Shown: positions 8,530 through 18,533, numbered from the stretch's first letter. The stretch: DNA of 64,000 bases from Acetispira formosa (nom. nud.) (GCA_023525915.1 CP026657.1:3682001-3746000); one strand, 5' to 3'. Translations and numbers: made by a program. The notes: a model not told the origin generated them from the sequence alone.

Positions 8530-11202
8530 TTACTCTTTCCGTAAACGTTTCATCAGGTATTTTTCAAGTTCTACAACCCCGAAAACAATCAATCCTAAAA
8601 GAAACGGCCAGCCCCAGGAAGTCAGCCCCAGCGGCACCGTGCCGAAAATATGATTCATAAATGGCAGATAAGTCACTGCCAACTGCAAAACAAACATCAG
8701 CCCGATGACTACAAAGACGGCTTTGTTGCTGAAAAAATCCGGTCCAATGGCAAAATCTTTTTCAGAGCGGTTGTTGAACAGGTGAAAGGCCTGACACAAA
8801 ACAATGGTCTGAAGCGTTATAGTGCGGACCTTTTCAGGGGCCTGACCGGAATTGATTAAAAGAACATTCATAAGCAGTGTCAGACCGCCGATGAGAACGG
8901 AAACGAAAAGGATTCGCCATATAAAATGCCCGCTCAGCAGCGGTTCGTCAGCCGGGCGCGGCGGACGGCGCATGATGTCCGGCTCGGCTTTCTCAAAGGC
9001 CAGGGCCAGCGATATGGTGACTGAAGTGACCATGTTGACCCATAAAATCTGCACCGGCGTGAGCGGCAACATGGTCCCGAAAAGAATGCTGGCAATGATC
9101 AGAAAGCTCTCCGCCCCGTTGGTGGGCAGGATGAAAAGAATGGTCTTCTTCAAATTGTCATAAACCCGGCGGCCTTCCTCAACAGCGGCCACAATAGTGC
9201 TGAAGTTGTCGTCCGCCAACACCATCTCAGCCGCGTCTTTGGTCACCTCCGTCCCCTTGATACCCATGGCAATGCCGACATCGGCCTTTCTCAAGGCCGG
9301 GGCGTCGTTAACGCCGTCGCCGGTCATGGCGCAGATTTCATTCCGCGCCTGAAGAGCTTCCACTAATCGCAGCTTGTTCTCCGGGCTGGTGCGGGCAAAG
9401 ATGTCATATTTCTCGGCCGCTTTCCTCAATTGCTCCGGCGACATCTCTTCCAGCTCACGGCCGGAAACGCCGCCGCTTTCGCCGCCGATGCCCAGTTCGC
9501 GGCCTATGGCCGCCGCCGTATCCACATGGTCACCCGTAATCATCTTGACCCTGATGCCAGCCTCCTGACAGGCTTTCACCGCCTCTATCGCCTCCGGGCG
9601 GGGCGGATCGATAATGGCCGCCGCACCCAGAAACTCTATGTCCCGGAGCGATTCGTGAGTCATTTTGAAATCATGCGGCACTTTTTTCAGCGCCCCGCCA
9701 ATGATGCGGTAACCGCTTACAGCTTTCTCGCTTATCTTCGCCTCCCACCGGCTCCTCTCATCTCCGCCGTCAGGGAATGCCATGTCCAGCAGGCGATCCG
9801 GCGCGCCTTTAATGTAGATGAGCCGCTCGTCTTCATGCGGCAGGCGGACCAGGGTGGCCATATACTTGTATTCAGAATCAAAGGGAATGGTCTCAAGCCG
9901 CTCAAGAGGATGATGATCCAGCGGGGTTTTCTGATACAGCGTCAAAAGCGCGCCTTCAGTCGGATCACCTTTCACAGTCCAATGGCCCTCCTGATCGTGG
10001 CCCAACTCGGCTTCGTTGCAGGTGTAAAAGCAGGTTAAAAGCTGTGAAAGGTTCTGATTGGCCTGGAAATCAGCCTCATGCCCCTCACGCATAACCTTGC
10101 CCTCTGGCGCATAGCCGGTGCCCTTAACTTCAAATTCTCCGTCTCTGGAGAGTACCGCCTTGACCGTCATCTCATTCTGGGTGAGGGTTCCGGTTTTGTC
10201 CGAGCATATAACCGTGACTGAACCAAGCGTTTCCACCGAGGGCAGGGTGCGGATGATGGCTTTGCGTTTGGCCATATTCTGAACGCCTATGGCCAGAATG
10301 ATGGATAAAATGGCCGGGAGCCCTTCGGGAATGGCGGCCACGGCCAACCCTATGACCGCCAGAAGCAGTTCGCCGGATTGATAATCACGAAAGAAGTGGC
10401 CAAACAGATAAACCAGCACCGCCACGGCAATGACGGTGACGGATATCATTTTGCCGAATTTGTCGGTCTTGCGGATAAGCGGAGTGGTCAGGGGCTCCAC
10501 ATCGCTCATAAGCTGATTGATTCGGCCTATTTCCGTTTCGCTGCCAATGGAAGTGACCAGCCCCAGGCCGGTGCCGGCACTGACGGTGGTGCTGGAAAAG
10601 GCCATGTTGCTGCGATCGCCAAGCAGTGTGTCAATATCCAGAGGAGCCACGGTTTTCTCTGAAGGGGCGGATTCACCGGTCAATGGCGATTCCTCAATCC
10701 TGAGGTTTTGGACTCTGGCCAGCCGAAGATCGGCCGGAACCTTGTCGCCGGGACTGAGAGCCACCACGTCACCCAATGTCAGATCATCCGCTTTCACCTC
10801 CTGGCGCCGGCCGTCACGGACGACCATAGCCTGACTGGGCAGGAGGTTTTTAATATCCTCCAGGGCCTTTTCAGCCTTGTTCTCCTGAATAAAGCCGATT
10901 AGAGCATTGACCACAGCCACCAGGATAATAACCACTGAATCCACATAGTGGCCAAGCACCAGGGTGACTATGGCTGAGACGAAAAGCACATAAATTAGAA
11001 TATCGTTAAAATGTTTGATGAAGCGTATGAAAGCGCTTTCCTTCTTTTTTTCAGGCAGTTGGTTGGGCCCGAAACGCTCCAGGCGAATGGCGGCCTCCTG
11101 GGAGGTTAAGCCGCTGTCTAAATTGGTTTCAAGCTCAGCGGCAATGGTTTCAATTTCAAGTGAGTGGCATCGGCTTTTTTTTTCAATGTATTCTTTACGC
11201 AT
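8530..11202 (-). CDS. P-type cation-transporting ATPase (P2 type, calcium-ATPase-like)
   Basis: An 890-residue ATP-driven cation pump of the SERCA/PMCA/PacL group. Visible in order: N-terminal cation-ATPase domain ([21 protein letters not shown]), actuator loop TGES (about 175-178), TM4 with IPEGLPA (291-297), phosphorylation motif DKTGTLT with Asp335, the nucleotide-binding stretch KGAPDRL, and the hinge [18 protein letters not shown]. Six C-terminal TM segments include NGAESFLI and [23 protein letters not shown] in TM4 suits Ca2+ or a related divalent cation, but the TM5/TM6 residues are not the full SERCA set, so the ion is uncertain. GGAG lies 7 nt before the ATG. The gene is monocistronic and faces the RND pump convergently. 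Confidence 0.92.
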   Translation of the reverse strand: MRKEYIEKKSRCHSLEIETIAAELETNLDSGLTSQEAAIRLERFGPNQLPEKKKESAFIRFIKHFNDILIYVLFVSAIVTLVLGHYVDSVVIILVAVVNALIGFIQENKAEKALEDIKNLLPSQAMVVRDGRRQEVKADDLTLGDVVALSPGDKVPADLRLARVQNLRIEESPLTGESAPSEKTVAPLDIDTLLGDRSNMAFSSTTVSAGTGLGLVTSIGSETEIGRINQLMSDVEPLTTPLIRKTDKFGKMISVTVIAVAVLVYLFGHFFRDYQSGELLLAVIGLAVAAIPEGLPAILSIILAIGVQNMAKRKAIIRTLPSVETLGSVTVICSDKTGTLTQNEMTVKAVLSRDGEFEVKGTGYAPEGKVMREGHEADFQANQNLSQLLTCFYTCNEAELGHDQEGHWTVKGDPTEGALLTLYQKTPLDHHPLERLETIPFDSEYKYMATLVRLPHEDERLIYIKGAPDRLLDMAFPDGGDERSRWEAKISEKAVSGYRIIGGALKKVPHDFKMTHESLRDIEFLGAAAIIDPPRPEAIEAVKACQEAGIRVKMITGDHVDTAAAIGRELGIGGESGGVSGRELEEMSPEQLRKAAEKYDIFARTSPENKLRLVEALQARNEICAMTGDGVNDAPALRKADVGIAMGIKGTEVTKDAAEMVLADDNFSTIVAAVEEGRRVYDNLKKTILFILPTNGAESFLIIASILFGTMLPLTPVQILWVNMVTSVTISLALAFEKAEPDIMRRPPRPADEPLLSGHFIWRILFVSVLIGGLTLLMNVLLINSGQAPEKVRTITLQTIVLCQAFHLFNNRSEKDFAIGPDFFSNKAVFVVIGLMFVLQLAVTYLPFMNHIFGTVPLGLTSWGWPFLLGLIVFGVVELEKYLMKRLRKE

Positions 11203-11475
11203 ATTTTACTCCAGTTCAATATTTACTTTATATATTTTAACATAATATGGGTGATTGATGAAGTTATCATTGACATATAAAATATTAATGTAAAAATTTT
11301 ATATTTTTATTGATATTTGAGCTTGCTTTTTATTTGACTATTAATTAACATGAAAAGTGGACCACCTGACTAAGATAATAGTGCTGGTAATTTTAAGGCA
11401 GCCATGCTAATATATAACAAAATAACTGGTGATGTATTGTGGCTCCAGTAAAGCGATAGAAAGGAGATTGCCGCC

Positions 11476-11877
11476 ATGCCCATAAGCATTCCAATGGAAC
11501 TGAAAGAGTTCATTTCCGGCCGAACCGCCTGGGTGGCTACGGCCGACAGTTCAGGCCAGCCAAATGTGGCCCCTAAGGGCACGTTGAAGGTCATTGATGA
11601 CCAGACGCTGGCCTTTGCGGATCTGTTTTCAGTCAAGACCCGCCAGGCGCTGGAAGAGAACGGAAAAATTTCTGTGGCTGTGATTGAAAGTGGTAAACCA
11701 ATCGGTTACCAGTTCAAAGGCACGGCCGAACTTTTGAACACCGGCCCGCTTTTTGAGGATTTTTGTGAAAATCTGAAAAAGGCCGGCATGCCCGCGCCAG
11801 CCTATGTCACCAAAATAACGGTGGAAGAAATCTACAATCTGGCTCCAGGGCCGGAGGCTGGCAAAAAAATCCTGTGA
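11476..11877 (+). CDS. Pyridoxamine 5'-phosphate oxidase-like FMN-binding protein
   Basis: A 133-residue split-barrel flavin-binding protein of the PPOX family. The N-terminal strand block GRTAWVATADSSGQPNVAPKGTLKVIDDQTLAFADL is characteristic, and the size fits small single-domain members rather than true PdxH. AGGAGA lies 9 nt upstream of the ATG, and a strong terminator follows 16 bp after the stop, so it is transcribed alone. Members of this group often bind flavin and have unassigned substrates; no specific reaction can be given. Confidence 0.85.
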   Translation: MPISIPMELKEFISGRTAWVATADSSGQPNVAPKGTLKVIDDQTLAFADLFSVKTRQALEENGKISVAVIESGKPIGYQFKGTAELLNTGPLFEDFCENLKKAGMPAPAYVTKITVEEIYNLAPGPEAGKKIL

Positions 11878-11893
11878 CGCCTGGCCCCGTCCG

Positions 11894-11936
11894 AACAAGG
11901 CCCGTCCGCGACAATGCGGTCGGGCCTTGTTTGTTG
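11894..11936 (+). terminator. Rho-independent terminator after the PPOX gene
   Basis: AACAAGGCCCG pairs perfectly with CGGGCCTTGTT, with a second short pairing (CCGC/GCGG) inside the loop, followed by TTGTTTGTT. It lies 16 bp after the stop codon. Confidence 0.8.
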
Positions 11937-12028
11937 TAAACTATTGAAATGGGTGAACCGGTGGGATACAATACTTCCTGGAAGCTCGAAATTGCATCAG
12001 GCCCGCCCATGGTGAGGCTTTCAGGTTC

Positions 12029-12126
12029 CCATAGCCAAGGGGCGCCGTCTTAATACGATGATGGCCGCCAAAACCAGCGCCACGGGAAAGGGCCGCCCAG
12101 ACATAGCCCCGTGCGGGCCACGCACG
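12029..12126 (+). repeat. Dispersed repeat with TACGATGATGGCCGCC core, copy A
   Basis: The roughly 98-bp unit starts CCATAGCCAAGGGG, contains CTTAATACGATGATGGCCGCC as its core, and ends CCCCGTGCGGGCCACGCAC. It is closely matched at 29207-29306 and, inverted, at 52472-52574 and 57731-57828. Here it ends 17 bp before allE. Confidence 0.85.
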
Positions 12127-12142
12127 CACAAGGAGATTTAGC

Positions 12143-12919
12143 ATGCCCTACCCAGGTGACATATTAAAATCACGCGCGGTGATCAAGCCCGGACTATATG
12201 CGGTCATCCCCCCTGAGGGGCTGGTCTATAACGTCATACCCGGATTTGAAGGATGTAGACTGACCATCCTGTGCACCCCAAAACTGGGGGCCGGTTTTGT
12301 TCAGATTATTGGCGAAGCCGCTCCAGGCGGCGGCACTTCTATACCATACGGCCTTGATGATGATGTCGAGTGCTTCGTTTATTTTCTGGAGGGGCCAGGC
12401 ACCTTAAAAGTCGGTATCGGCGCGGTTGGCGAAGAGCTGCGCCAGGGTGGATACGCCTATGCCCCGGCCGGAGCGGGACTGACCATAAAAAATATTTCAG
12501 AAACGCCAGGCCGTTTTCTGCTTTACAAACAGCGCTATATACCCCACCCCCATCCCGGCCGCCAGCCCTGGCCGGTCTTCGGGCAAATACATGAGCTTAA
12601 AGAGATGGAATATACGGGCATGGCCAATGTTTTCATCACTGATCTTCTGCCTACTGATGAAGCTTTTGATATGAACATGCACATTCTGTCGTTCTTGCCG
12701 GGCGGGAGCCATGAATTCGTGGAGACGCACGTTCAGGAGCACGGGGCCTACATCTATGAAGGCGAGGGGCTGTACCTGCTTGATGATCAATGGCTGCCGG
12801 TGAAGCGGGGCGATTTCATCTGGATGGGGGCCTATTGCAAGCAGTGCTGTTACGCGGTGGGGCGCGGACGGTTGAGCTACATCTACTCCAAAGACTGCAA
12901 CCGCGATGTTGAAATATGA
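12143..12919 (+). CDS. allE: (S)-ureidoglycine aminohydrolase
   Basis: Bicupin enzyme that releases ammonia from (S)-ureidoglycine to give (S)-ureidoglycolate in allantoin and purine degradation. At 258 residues it has the normal family length, with AAGGAGAT 5 nt before the ATG. The C-terminal cupin carries the Mn-site pattern GGSHEFVETHVQEHGAYIYEGEG, in which Glu and two His match the family ligands. A later Gln in AYCKQCCY fits the fourth ligand. No other allantoin genes (allantoinase, allantoate amidohydrolase) are in the window, so it is an isolated pathway step here. The downstream gene overlaps by 4 bp (ATGA), implying translational coupling. Confidence 0.9.
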   Translation: MPYPGDILKSRAVIKPGLYAVIPPEGLVYNVIPGFEGCRLTILCTPKLGAGFVQIIGEAAPGGGTSIPYGLDDDVECFVYFLEGPGTLKVGIGAVGEELRQGGYAYAPAGAGLTIKNISETPGRFLLYKQRYIPHPHPGRQPWPVFGQIHELKEMEYTGMANVFITDLLPTDEAFDMNMHILSFLPGGSHEFVETHVQEHGAYIYEGEGLYLLDDQWLPVKRGDFIWMGAYCKQCCYAVGRGRLSYIYSKDCNRDVEI

Positions 12920-13998
12920 AAGCCGTAATTGAAACCGAAAGGCTCACCCTGCGCCGGTTGACTCTGGACGACCGGGCGGCGCTGTCCCGCCACCTTCAGG
13001 ATCCGGAGGTCATGCGGGCCTATGAGCACGCTTTCAATGACCGGGAGGTTGACGACTGGCTGAACAAAATGCTGAATCGCTATGAGGAGCACGGTTTGGG
13101 GCTTTGGGCCATGGTTTTGAAATCCACCGGCCAGTTGATCGGGCAGTGCGGCCTGACTTTGCAGGAGCTGGACGGCCGCCGGGTGGCCGAAGTCGGCTAT
13201 TTAATGGAAAAGGCTCATTGGAGACAAGGCTACGCCATTGAGGCGGCCAGGGCCGCCCGCGATTATGCCTTTAACCAGCTGGGTTATGATGAGGTATACT
13301 CCATCATTCGCGATACCAATGCGGCGTCTCAGCGGGTGGCGGCCCGAAACGGCATGAAAGTGCGGGGGATAGCGGTCCGGCGTTATTACGAGATGGACAT
13401 GCCGCACCTGATATACTCTGTGCCGCGTGGGCGGATTGAGGCGAGCGGGGCAGGCCCCGGTAATTTTCATGTTATCAGCGGCGGTCCCGGCTCCGGCAAA
13501 AGCACCCTGATCCAGGCTTTGCGCCAAAGGGGCTTTCGCACCACGCTGGAAGCGGGACGGGTTATTATTCAGGAGCAATCGGCCATTGGCAGCCAGGCCC
13601 TGCCGTGGGCCGACCGGGCGGCTTTCGCGGAGTTGATGCTCGGCTGGGAGATACATTCCCACCGGGAGTCCGGTCAGGAACGCGGCCCGGTGTTTTTTGA
13701 CCGGGGCGTGCCGGATGTGGCCGGGTATCTGAAGCTGTGCGGTCTGCCTGTGCCGGGCCATGTGCATAAGGCCTGTGAAGAATTTCGCTATAACCCGCGC
13801 GTTTTTATCGCGCCGCCCTGGCGGGAGATATATCATGCGGATGCGGAACGGAAGCAATCCTGGGCCGAAGCCGAAGCCACCTGTCAATCCATGATTGACA
13901 CCTATTCCGCTTATGGCTACAGAATTGAACTGCTGCCGCTCGCCTCAGTCGAAGAGCGGGTGAGGTTCGTTCTTAAATCGCTTTTTTCTAATCTTTGA
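12916..13998 (+). CDS. Fusion of GNAT acetyltransferase and AAA_28-type P-loop NTPase
   Basis: A two-domain 360-residue protein coupled to allE by an ATGA overlap. Residues 1 to about 170 are a RimJ/RimL-like GNAT domain: ETERLTLRRLTLDDRAALSRHLQDPEVMR at the start, then the acetyl-CoA loop region WRQGYAIEAARAARDYAF and the C-terminal ASQRVAARNGM. Residues about 185-360 form a small ATPase with Walker A GGPGSGKST (about 190-198), like the AAA_28 family of short predicted ATPase/kinase domains (GFRTTLEAGRVIIQEQS, FFDRGVPDVAGYLKL). A fused acetylase and kinase-like ATPase suggests a two-step modification or repair of a small molecule, perhaps linked to ureido compounds. The substrate is unknown. 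I see no sign of a sequencing join: the two domains are in one clean frame. Confidence 0.85.
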   Translation: MKAVIETERLTLRRLTLDDRAALSRHLQDPEVMRAYEHAFNDREVDDWLNKMLNRYEEHGLGLWAMVLKSTGQLIGQCGLTLQELDGRRVAEVGYLMEKAHWRQGYAIEAARAARDYAFNQLGYDEVYSIIRDTNAASQRVAARNGMKVRGIAVRRYYEMDMPHLIYSVPRGRIEASGAGPGNFHVISGGPGSGKSTLIQALRQRGFRTTLEAGRVIIQEQSAIGSQALPWADRAAFAELMLGWEIHSHRESGQERGPVFFDRGVPDVAGYLKLCGLPVPGHVHKACEEFRYNPRVFIAPPWREIYHADAERKQSWAEAEATCQSMIDTYSAYGYRIELLPLASVEERVRFVLKSLFSNL

Positions 13999-14088
13999 CT
14001 GTGCGTCAATAGATGGAGCGTTTGCTGTACATCATCACGCACTGACAATTGCTTTTTGACGGCATATTGACCGTGCGCCGGTAAAAAA

Positions 14089-16191
14089 TTAAAATCCTGA
14101 TTCCCTGACCGCCGCCACTCCAACATAGGAAAGAGCCCTTCCGGCCAGACTCTGTCGGCGGCCGTGAAGGTTAGCCATTCCCGTCAGCGCGGCGGGAGGG
14201 CTTGCCATCCCTTCGACTTCACAGCGAGCCAGATAGACGGCCTTTTCCGGCCACAGCTGGCCTTGCGGCCCCTGCCGGGACGGAAGAGGCCCGCCCTTGA
14301 CCGAGGCCAGGGCGGGCTTGTTGATCTCAGCCACGGTTCCTGGAGAGATGGAGATCACTTTGATTTTGTATGGCCCGCCGCTCTGGACGGAGTTGGGCAG
14401 GAACACCCCCTGGTCGCCGGGTGAAAGGCGCAGCAGATCCTCTTCCGGCACCATCACTTCCACCACGGCCTTGCCGCCGATCAAATAGACCAGCGGCTCT
14501 TTGGCGGCCACCCATTGTCCGGGGGTCACATCCAGAGCCACCTCCCTCACTTCACCGTAGAACGGGGCAATGAAGACCATTCGATCCCGTGAGGCGTTCA
14601 GCGCGGCCTCCTCAGCGATAACTCCGGCCAGTTCCTCCCGCTGGGCACCATAGTCACGCCAAAGTTCCGTGGCCAGACCGGCGTTGGCTGTCTGGATCTC
14701 CAGCGCCCGGCGGGCCAGGGCGCGTGATTTCAGTTGAAAATCAATATCCGGGGCGGCCAGCTGCAGAATTATCTCACCGGGCCGCACTTTGTCGCCGACT
14801 GCCGGAAGCTGTGATTCCAGGAGTGCCCCGGCTGGAGAGTGAAAGGTGTAAGTTTTTTCTGAATCCAGAATAGCCGGGGCCACCACTGATGAGCGCCAGG
14901 GGATGAAGCAGGAAATGACCACAAACAGCAGCAGCGCGCCCCAGGGAGTCAGGTGGGCTTCGGTCCGCAAGCGATACCATTCGCGGATTTCTTTGACAAT
15001 AGGCCAGCCCAGAAACCAGATAATTTCCACCAGAAACAGAACGATTCCCAGCGCCTTGAAAAACATGTGGTAGACGAGAAAGGCTATGCCCAGAAAGAGG
15101 AAGAAGCGATATATCCAGGTGCACCAGGAATAGATCACGCACATAGCCACCGCCTTTGAACTCATTGGTTCTGGCGGTTCCTTATCCACGCCGATGACCT
15201 TTTTTCGCAGATACCACTTGCCGACGGCAAAGGCTCTGGTCTGGAGCATGGGCATTTCGAAAAGGTCGCTGAGGATGTAATAAGCGTCATAACGCATAAA
15301 AGGGTTGGCGTTAATGGCCAGGGTTGATATCCAGGTGACCCCGGCCAGGGTCAGGGCCATATCGCGCATCAGGCCGGGGGGCAGCCACAGCCAGGCCAGG
15401 GAGGCCAGAGCGGCCAGGGCCAGTTCGGCCCCCACACCGGACAGTCCGATCAGCAGACGGTCGCCCCTTCGGCGGCACTTCCAGGCTTCGGTGGTATCGG
15501 TCCAGAGGAGGGGGTAGAAGCACATCAGGGCTATGCCGATGGAGGGGACTCGCAGCCCCAGGAGTTTGGCGGCATAGGCGTGTCCCAGTTCGTGGGCGGC
15601 TTTGGATATGCCCATGGCCAGAAGCACCATGATTGCGCCTTGTATGGAAAAGAGAGTTTCCAGGTCGCGGCGAAAGAAAGAGGCGTTGCGCAGCACCATC
15701 ACCAGCCCCAGGACGGCCAGCAGACTGATGATGAATAGGGCCTTCCGGCTGAAAAGAGGGCGGACCAGCGGTAGAGTTTGGTTGAGGAATCTGTCGGGTT
15801 TGAAGAGGGGCACCCGCAGGAAGAGGTAATTTTTGACCAGAAACATGAGGGGCGATACTTTTTGGCGGGCGGCCATATTTTTCAGCCAGCCGGTCCCAGC
15901 CCGGCCCTGTGGGATGTTCAGGCCGTTATTTTTGACGAACATCACCACTTTCTGAACATCTTCGGCGGTAGGATGAAGGGTTGTTTTATCGGTGATGTCT
16001 TTGGCAATGGCCTCGGGATCAGACATTGACCACCTGGATAGAATTTCCATTTCCAGCCAACCTAGCCTGAAAAACCTGTGCCCCACCGGATCATGAATGG
16101 TGTAAGTGGGTGCGCCGTGGCCGGTCACGGGGCCTTTAGTGATGGAAAGTTCCTGCCGTAAGACCGGCCAGGGTTCACCAGGGTTTGTCAT
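14089..16191 (-). CDS. PqqD-like / site-2 protease (M50) / HlyD fusion membrane protein
   Basis: A 700-residue polytopic protein. Residues about 25-95 (PTYTIHDPVGHRFFRLGWLEMEIL...) resemble a PqqD-type winged-helix peptide-binding domain. After TM segments comes HELGH at 200-204, the M50 zinc motif, and later NANPFMRYDAYYILSD, which supplies the third-ligand region in this family. More TM segments follow (about 355-385 and 415-435). The last 260 residues are a HlyD/biotinyl-lipoyl adaptor (FHSPAGALLESQLPAVGDKVRPGEIILQLAAP, a helical hairpin, then a beta-barrel). The protein combines an intramembrane protease with a periplasmic adaptor. It lies in line with the TolC-like and two HlyD-like genes but is separated from them by an inverted-repeat element. 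No clear Shine-Dalgarno is seen; the start is kept because the N-terminal residues look native to the family. Confidence 0.85.
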   Translation of the reverse strand: MTNPGEPWPVLRQELSITKGPVTGHGAPTYTIHDPVGHRFFRLGWLEMEILSRWSMSDPEAIAKDITDKTTLHPTAEDVQKVVMFVKNNGLNIPQGRAGTGWLKNMAARQKVSPLMFLVKNYLFLRVPLFKPDRFLNQTLPLVRPLFSRKALFIISLLAVLGLVMVLRNASFFRRDLETLFSIQGAIMVLLAMGISKAAHELGHAYAAKLLGLRVPSIGIALMCFYPLLWTDTTEAWKCRRRGDRLLIGLSGVGAELALAALASLAWLWLPPGLMRDMALTLAGVTWISTLAINANPFMRYDAYYILSDLFEMPMLQTRAFAVGKWYLRKKVIGVDKEPPEPMSSKAVAMCVIYSWCTWIYRFFLFLGIAFLVYHMFFKALGIVLFLVEIIWFLGWPIVKEIREWYRLRTEAHLTPWGALLLFVVISCFIPWRSSVVAPAILDSEKTYTFHSPAGALLESQLPAVGDKVRPGEIILQLAAPDIDFQLKSRALARRALEIQTANAGLATELWRDYGAQREELAGVIAEEAALNASRDRMVFIAPFYGEVREVALDVTPGQWVAAKEPLVYLIGGKAVVEVMVPEEDLLRLSPGDQGVFLPNSVQSGGPYKIKVISISPGTVAEINKPALASVKGGPLPSRQGPQGQLWPEKAVYLARCEVEGMASPPAALTGMANLHGRRQSLAGRALSYVGVAAVRESGF

Positions 16192-16225
16192 TGTTATCTA
16201 ATTCTCATTCATTTGGAATAGTAGT

Positions 16226-17060
16226 GGAATGCGGCCCCTGGCCGCGCAATTTAAAGGACTTGGCCTAATAGGCCAACCAAAGGGTTCCACCCTCTGGACT
16301 CCGGCTGGGGGAGGGCCCACGCGGGCCCTACCCCAGACCCCACCCGCGCCAGGGGGGCGGAGCCCCCTGGACCCCCAAGAGGTCAGGGTCAGCTTACAAT
16401 TTCACCTTCCCGCATCGCCGCAACTCGCTTCGAGTACGAAGCTCAGACAAGCGGCGACGCTTCATACACTCTCCGCTTTAAACGCTGTCGGCCGCTTCAC
16501 ATTGGGCTGTTACATCTTGCTATAGGCAGCTTCATTGGATGTTTGTGGCTTCACGTATGTTCGGCTGATTACTTTTTTCCCTCCACTAGCTTTTCCAGCG
16601 CTGTAACGGTGAGACTTGGCCGTCTTTTTTTTAATGAGCAACTCATTGAAAAGCGATAGGTGGCGGAGAGACGCACTACCAGCACTGGAAAGGGCCTTTA
16701 AGGGGAAGCTGATTTAAGCCGAACATACGTGAACTACCACTCAGCTGATGAAGCTGCCTATCGCGGAATGTTACAGCACAACGAAAAACCACCTATAGCA
16801 CCAGAAACCGAAGCAGTCTGAAGCGTCGCCGCTTGTCTGAGCTGAGCTTGCGAAGCGAGTTGCGGCGATGCGGGAAGAAGAAAGTTAAAACTGACCCTGA
16901 CCTCTTGGGGGTCCAGGGGGCTCCGCCCCCCTGGCGCGGGTGGGGTCTGGGGTAGGGCCCGCGTGGGCCCTCCCCCAGCCGGAGTCCAGAGGGTGGAACC
17001 CTTTGGTTGGCCCTTCGGGCCAAGTCCTTTAATCGCGCGGCCGTAGGCCGCTTTCCACAC
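16226..17060. repeat. 835-bp long inverted repeat inside the adaptor/M50 gene cluster
   Basis: Two arms of roughly 330 bp face each other around a centre near 16640. The outer 160 bp are nearly identical on both sides (GGCCGCGC, AAAGGACTTGGCC, CCACCCTCTGGACTCC, GGGCCCACGCGGGCCC and CCCCCTGGACCCCC all occur mirrored). The inner parts diverge but keep matched blocks such as CCGCATCGCCGCAACTCGCTTCG and TTCACGTATGTTCGGCT. It fills the gap between the HlyD-like gene and the M50 fusion gene. Open frames across each arm are translations of the same repeat and are not genes. No transposase is encoded. Confidence 0.85.
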
Positions 17061-17063
17061 TCT

Positions 17064-18533
17064 TTACCATCCCAGCCATTGCCGCATCTTCATTATTGGC
17101 TTTCGTAGAACGACGTAAATAAGCGGGGCACGCGTGCCATAAACTTTAGCGCTCCCCCGCACACCCAGGCGAATCGTATCGCCGTCCGGCGGAAAATCGG
17201 CCCGTAACCTGAATGCCAATCCAGCCTGCGAGGTTTCCTGGGCCTGATATCCCGCCTGATAAATCACAGCCTTTTGAGGCGAAGCCGGGCTGATGTTGGG
17301 AAAAAACAAAACTTCATCACCCGCTTTCTGCGGAATATATTCATCCATCGGCAAAAACACTTCCAGCCGCACTTTGGCCGGATCAGCCACCGTCATAATA
17401 CGCTGGCCCAGTGAGACCGGCTTTCCCGCCCATTCCTCCGGCGCATCCACCAAGGCCACCCCATTGATGGGGCTGGTAATGGCCGCTCGCTCCAGAAGAC
17501 TTTCCACATAAACCTTCTCAGCCTCAAGCTGCTCCACTCGTCCATTGAGATAGGCCAGCCGCAGCTTAGCCTCACGGTCACCAAGGGCTTGCTGGCGGCC
17601 CTGCCGCAACTCCACCCTGGCCACATCCAGGGATTTGACGGCCACCGCCAGACGGGTGTTCAGCTCGGTAGTGTCCAGTGTCAGAAGTAGATCGCCACTC
17701 TTCACCTCAGCGTTGGGCGCAACCTGTATCCGCTCCACTACTCCATCCAGAGGCGAACGAACCGGCCAGGGATCTTCGGCGATCACTTCCGCCGGGGCCA
17801 GAACACTCTGACGCAGAGGGAAAAGCATGATTAGAAGAAGCGCGATTCCTATTATTTTAGCCCGTTTGGAAATGATGGCCAGAAAATCACGGCGACGCTC
17901 GAAAGCCACGCTGAGGCTGTGACCATAGGCCCCGGCCAAATGCTGAAGCATACGCAGGTCGGCCGGGGTAAAGGGATTCTGACTGAAAAGGGTGAGCACG
18001 CCAAACAGTGGCGGTTTTTCCGGGCGGACCGCCTCCTCAGGCGCGGCTCCATCAGAAGATGGGGACTCAGCCATGAAGGGCCAAAGCGGCAGAGGCACAA
18101 ACAGACCGTAAGCCGGAAGCCAATCAGCCCATTCGCTTTTCAGGTCTTCGGGAAGGTCTTCGGCGGTGAAGGGAAGGGCCGGTGCGGTGGTTTCTTCCGC
18201 TTCCCATTTTTGCTGTAGGTGCCGGCGAAGACGCCCCATCCATTGCAGATAGGGGGAATTCTTATCCGGCACAGCCAGGCCGGAAACCGCCATTGGGCTG
18301 GATGAATCCTCACCCCGCTGCCGCCAGAGCACAGCCTGCCGGTAAGGCATCAGAAGCCGCGTTTCATTGACCACAATGAACGGCAGTTCCTTGGTCTCAG
18401 CCTGACGCAGCCTTTCCTCAATCTGAAGCAGAACGGCCATACGGCTAATGGCGGCGTTGGCCGATTGCTCCGCGCCGCCGTCCACTGCGCCTTTCGGTTT
18501 CAGGGAGACTGAAGGGCCCGGCTGGCCGCTCAT
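17064..18533 (-). CDS. HlyD-family periplasmic adaptor with N-terminal GAF-like domain
   Basis: A 489-residue protein. Residues about 25-220 look like a GAF-type sensory domain (LLQIEERLRQAETKELPFIVVNETRLLMPYRQAVLWRQ ... FGVLTLFSQNPFTPADLRMLQHLAGAYGHSL). A single TM segment lies at about 228-245 (KIIGIALLLIMLFPL), followed by a HlyD/AcrA-like adaptor: lipoyl half VRSPLDGVVERIQVAPNAEVKSGDLLLTLD, a helical hairpin, second half AAITSPINGVALVD, and a barrel. The predicted topology is cytoplasmic GAF and periplasmic adaptor, so it could sense a cytoplasmic signal and gate export. It overlaps the upstream adaptor gene by 4 bp (ATGA). An inverted repeat begins 4 bp after its stop. Confidence 0.85.
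   Translation of the reverse strand: MSGQPGPSVSLKPKGAVDGGAEQSANAAISRMAVLLQIEERLRQAETKELPFIVVNETRLLMPYRQAVLWRQRGEDSSSPMAVSGLAVPDKNSPYLQWMGRLRRHLQQKWEAEETTAPALPFTAEDLPEDLKSEWADWLPAYGLFVPLPLWPFMAESPSSDGAAPEEAVRPEKPPLFGVLTLFSQNPFTPADLRMLQHLAGAYGHSLSVAFERRRDFLAIISKRAKIIGIALLLIMLFPLRQSVLAPAEVIAEDPWPVRSPLDGVVERIQVAPNAEVKSGDLLLTLDTTELNTRLAVAVKSLDVARVELRQGRQQALGDREAKLRLAYLNGRVEQLEAEKVYVESLLERAAITSPINGVALVDAPEEWAGKPVSLGQRIMTVADPAKVRLEVFLPMDEYIPQKAGDEVLFFPNISPASPQKAVIYQAGYQAQETSQAGLAFRLRADFPPDGDTIRLGVRGSAKVYGTRAPLIYVVLRKPIMKMRQWLGW

Noticed and set aside
16229..17060. Two roughly 100-codon open frames with similar products (PKGSTLWTPAGGGPTRALPQ)
   Set aside because: They are the two arms of one inverted repeat translated in mirror image, and the similarity is due to the DNA repeat. 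They lack ribosome sites.
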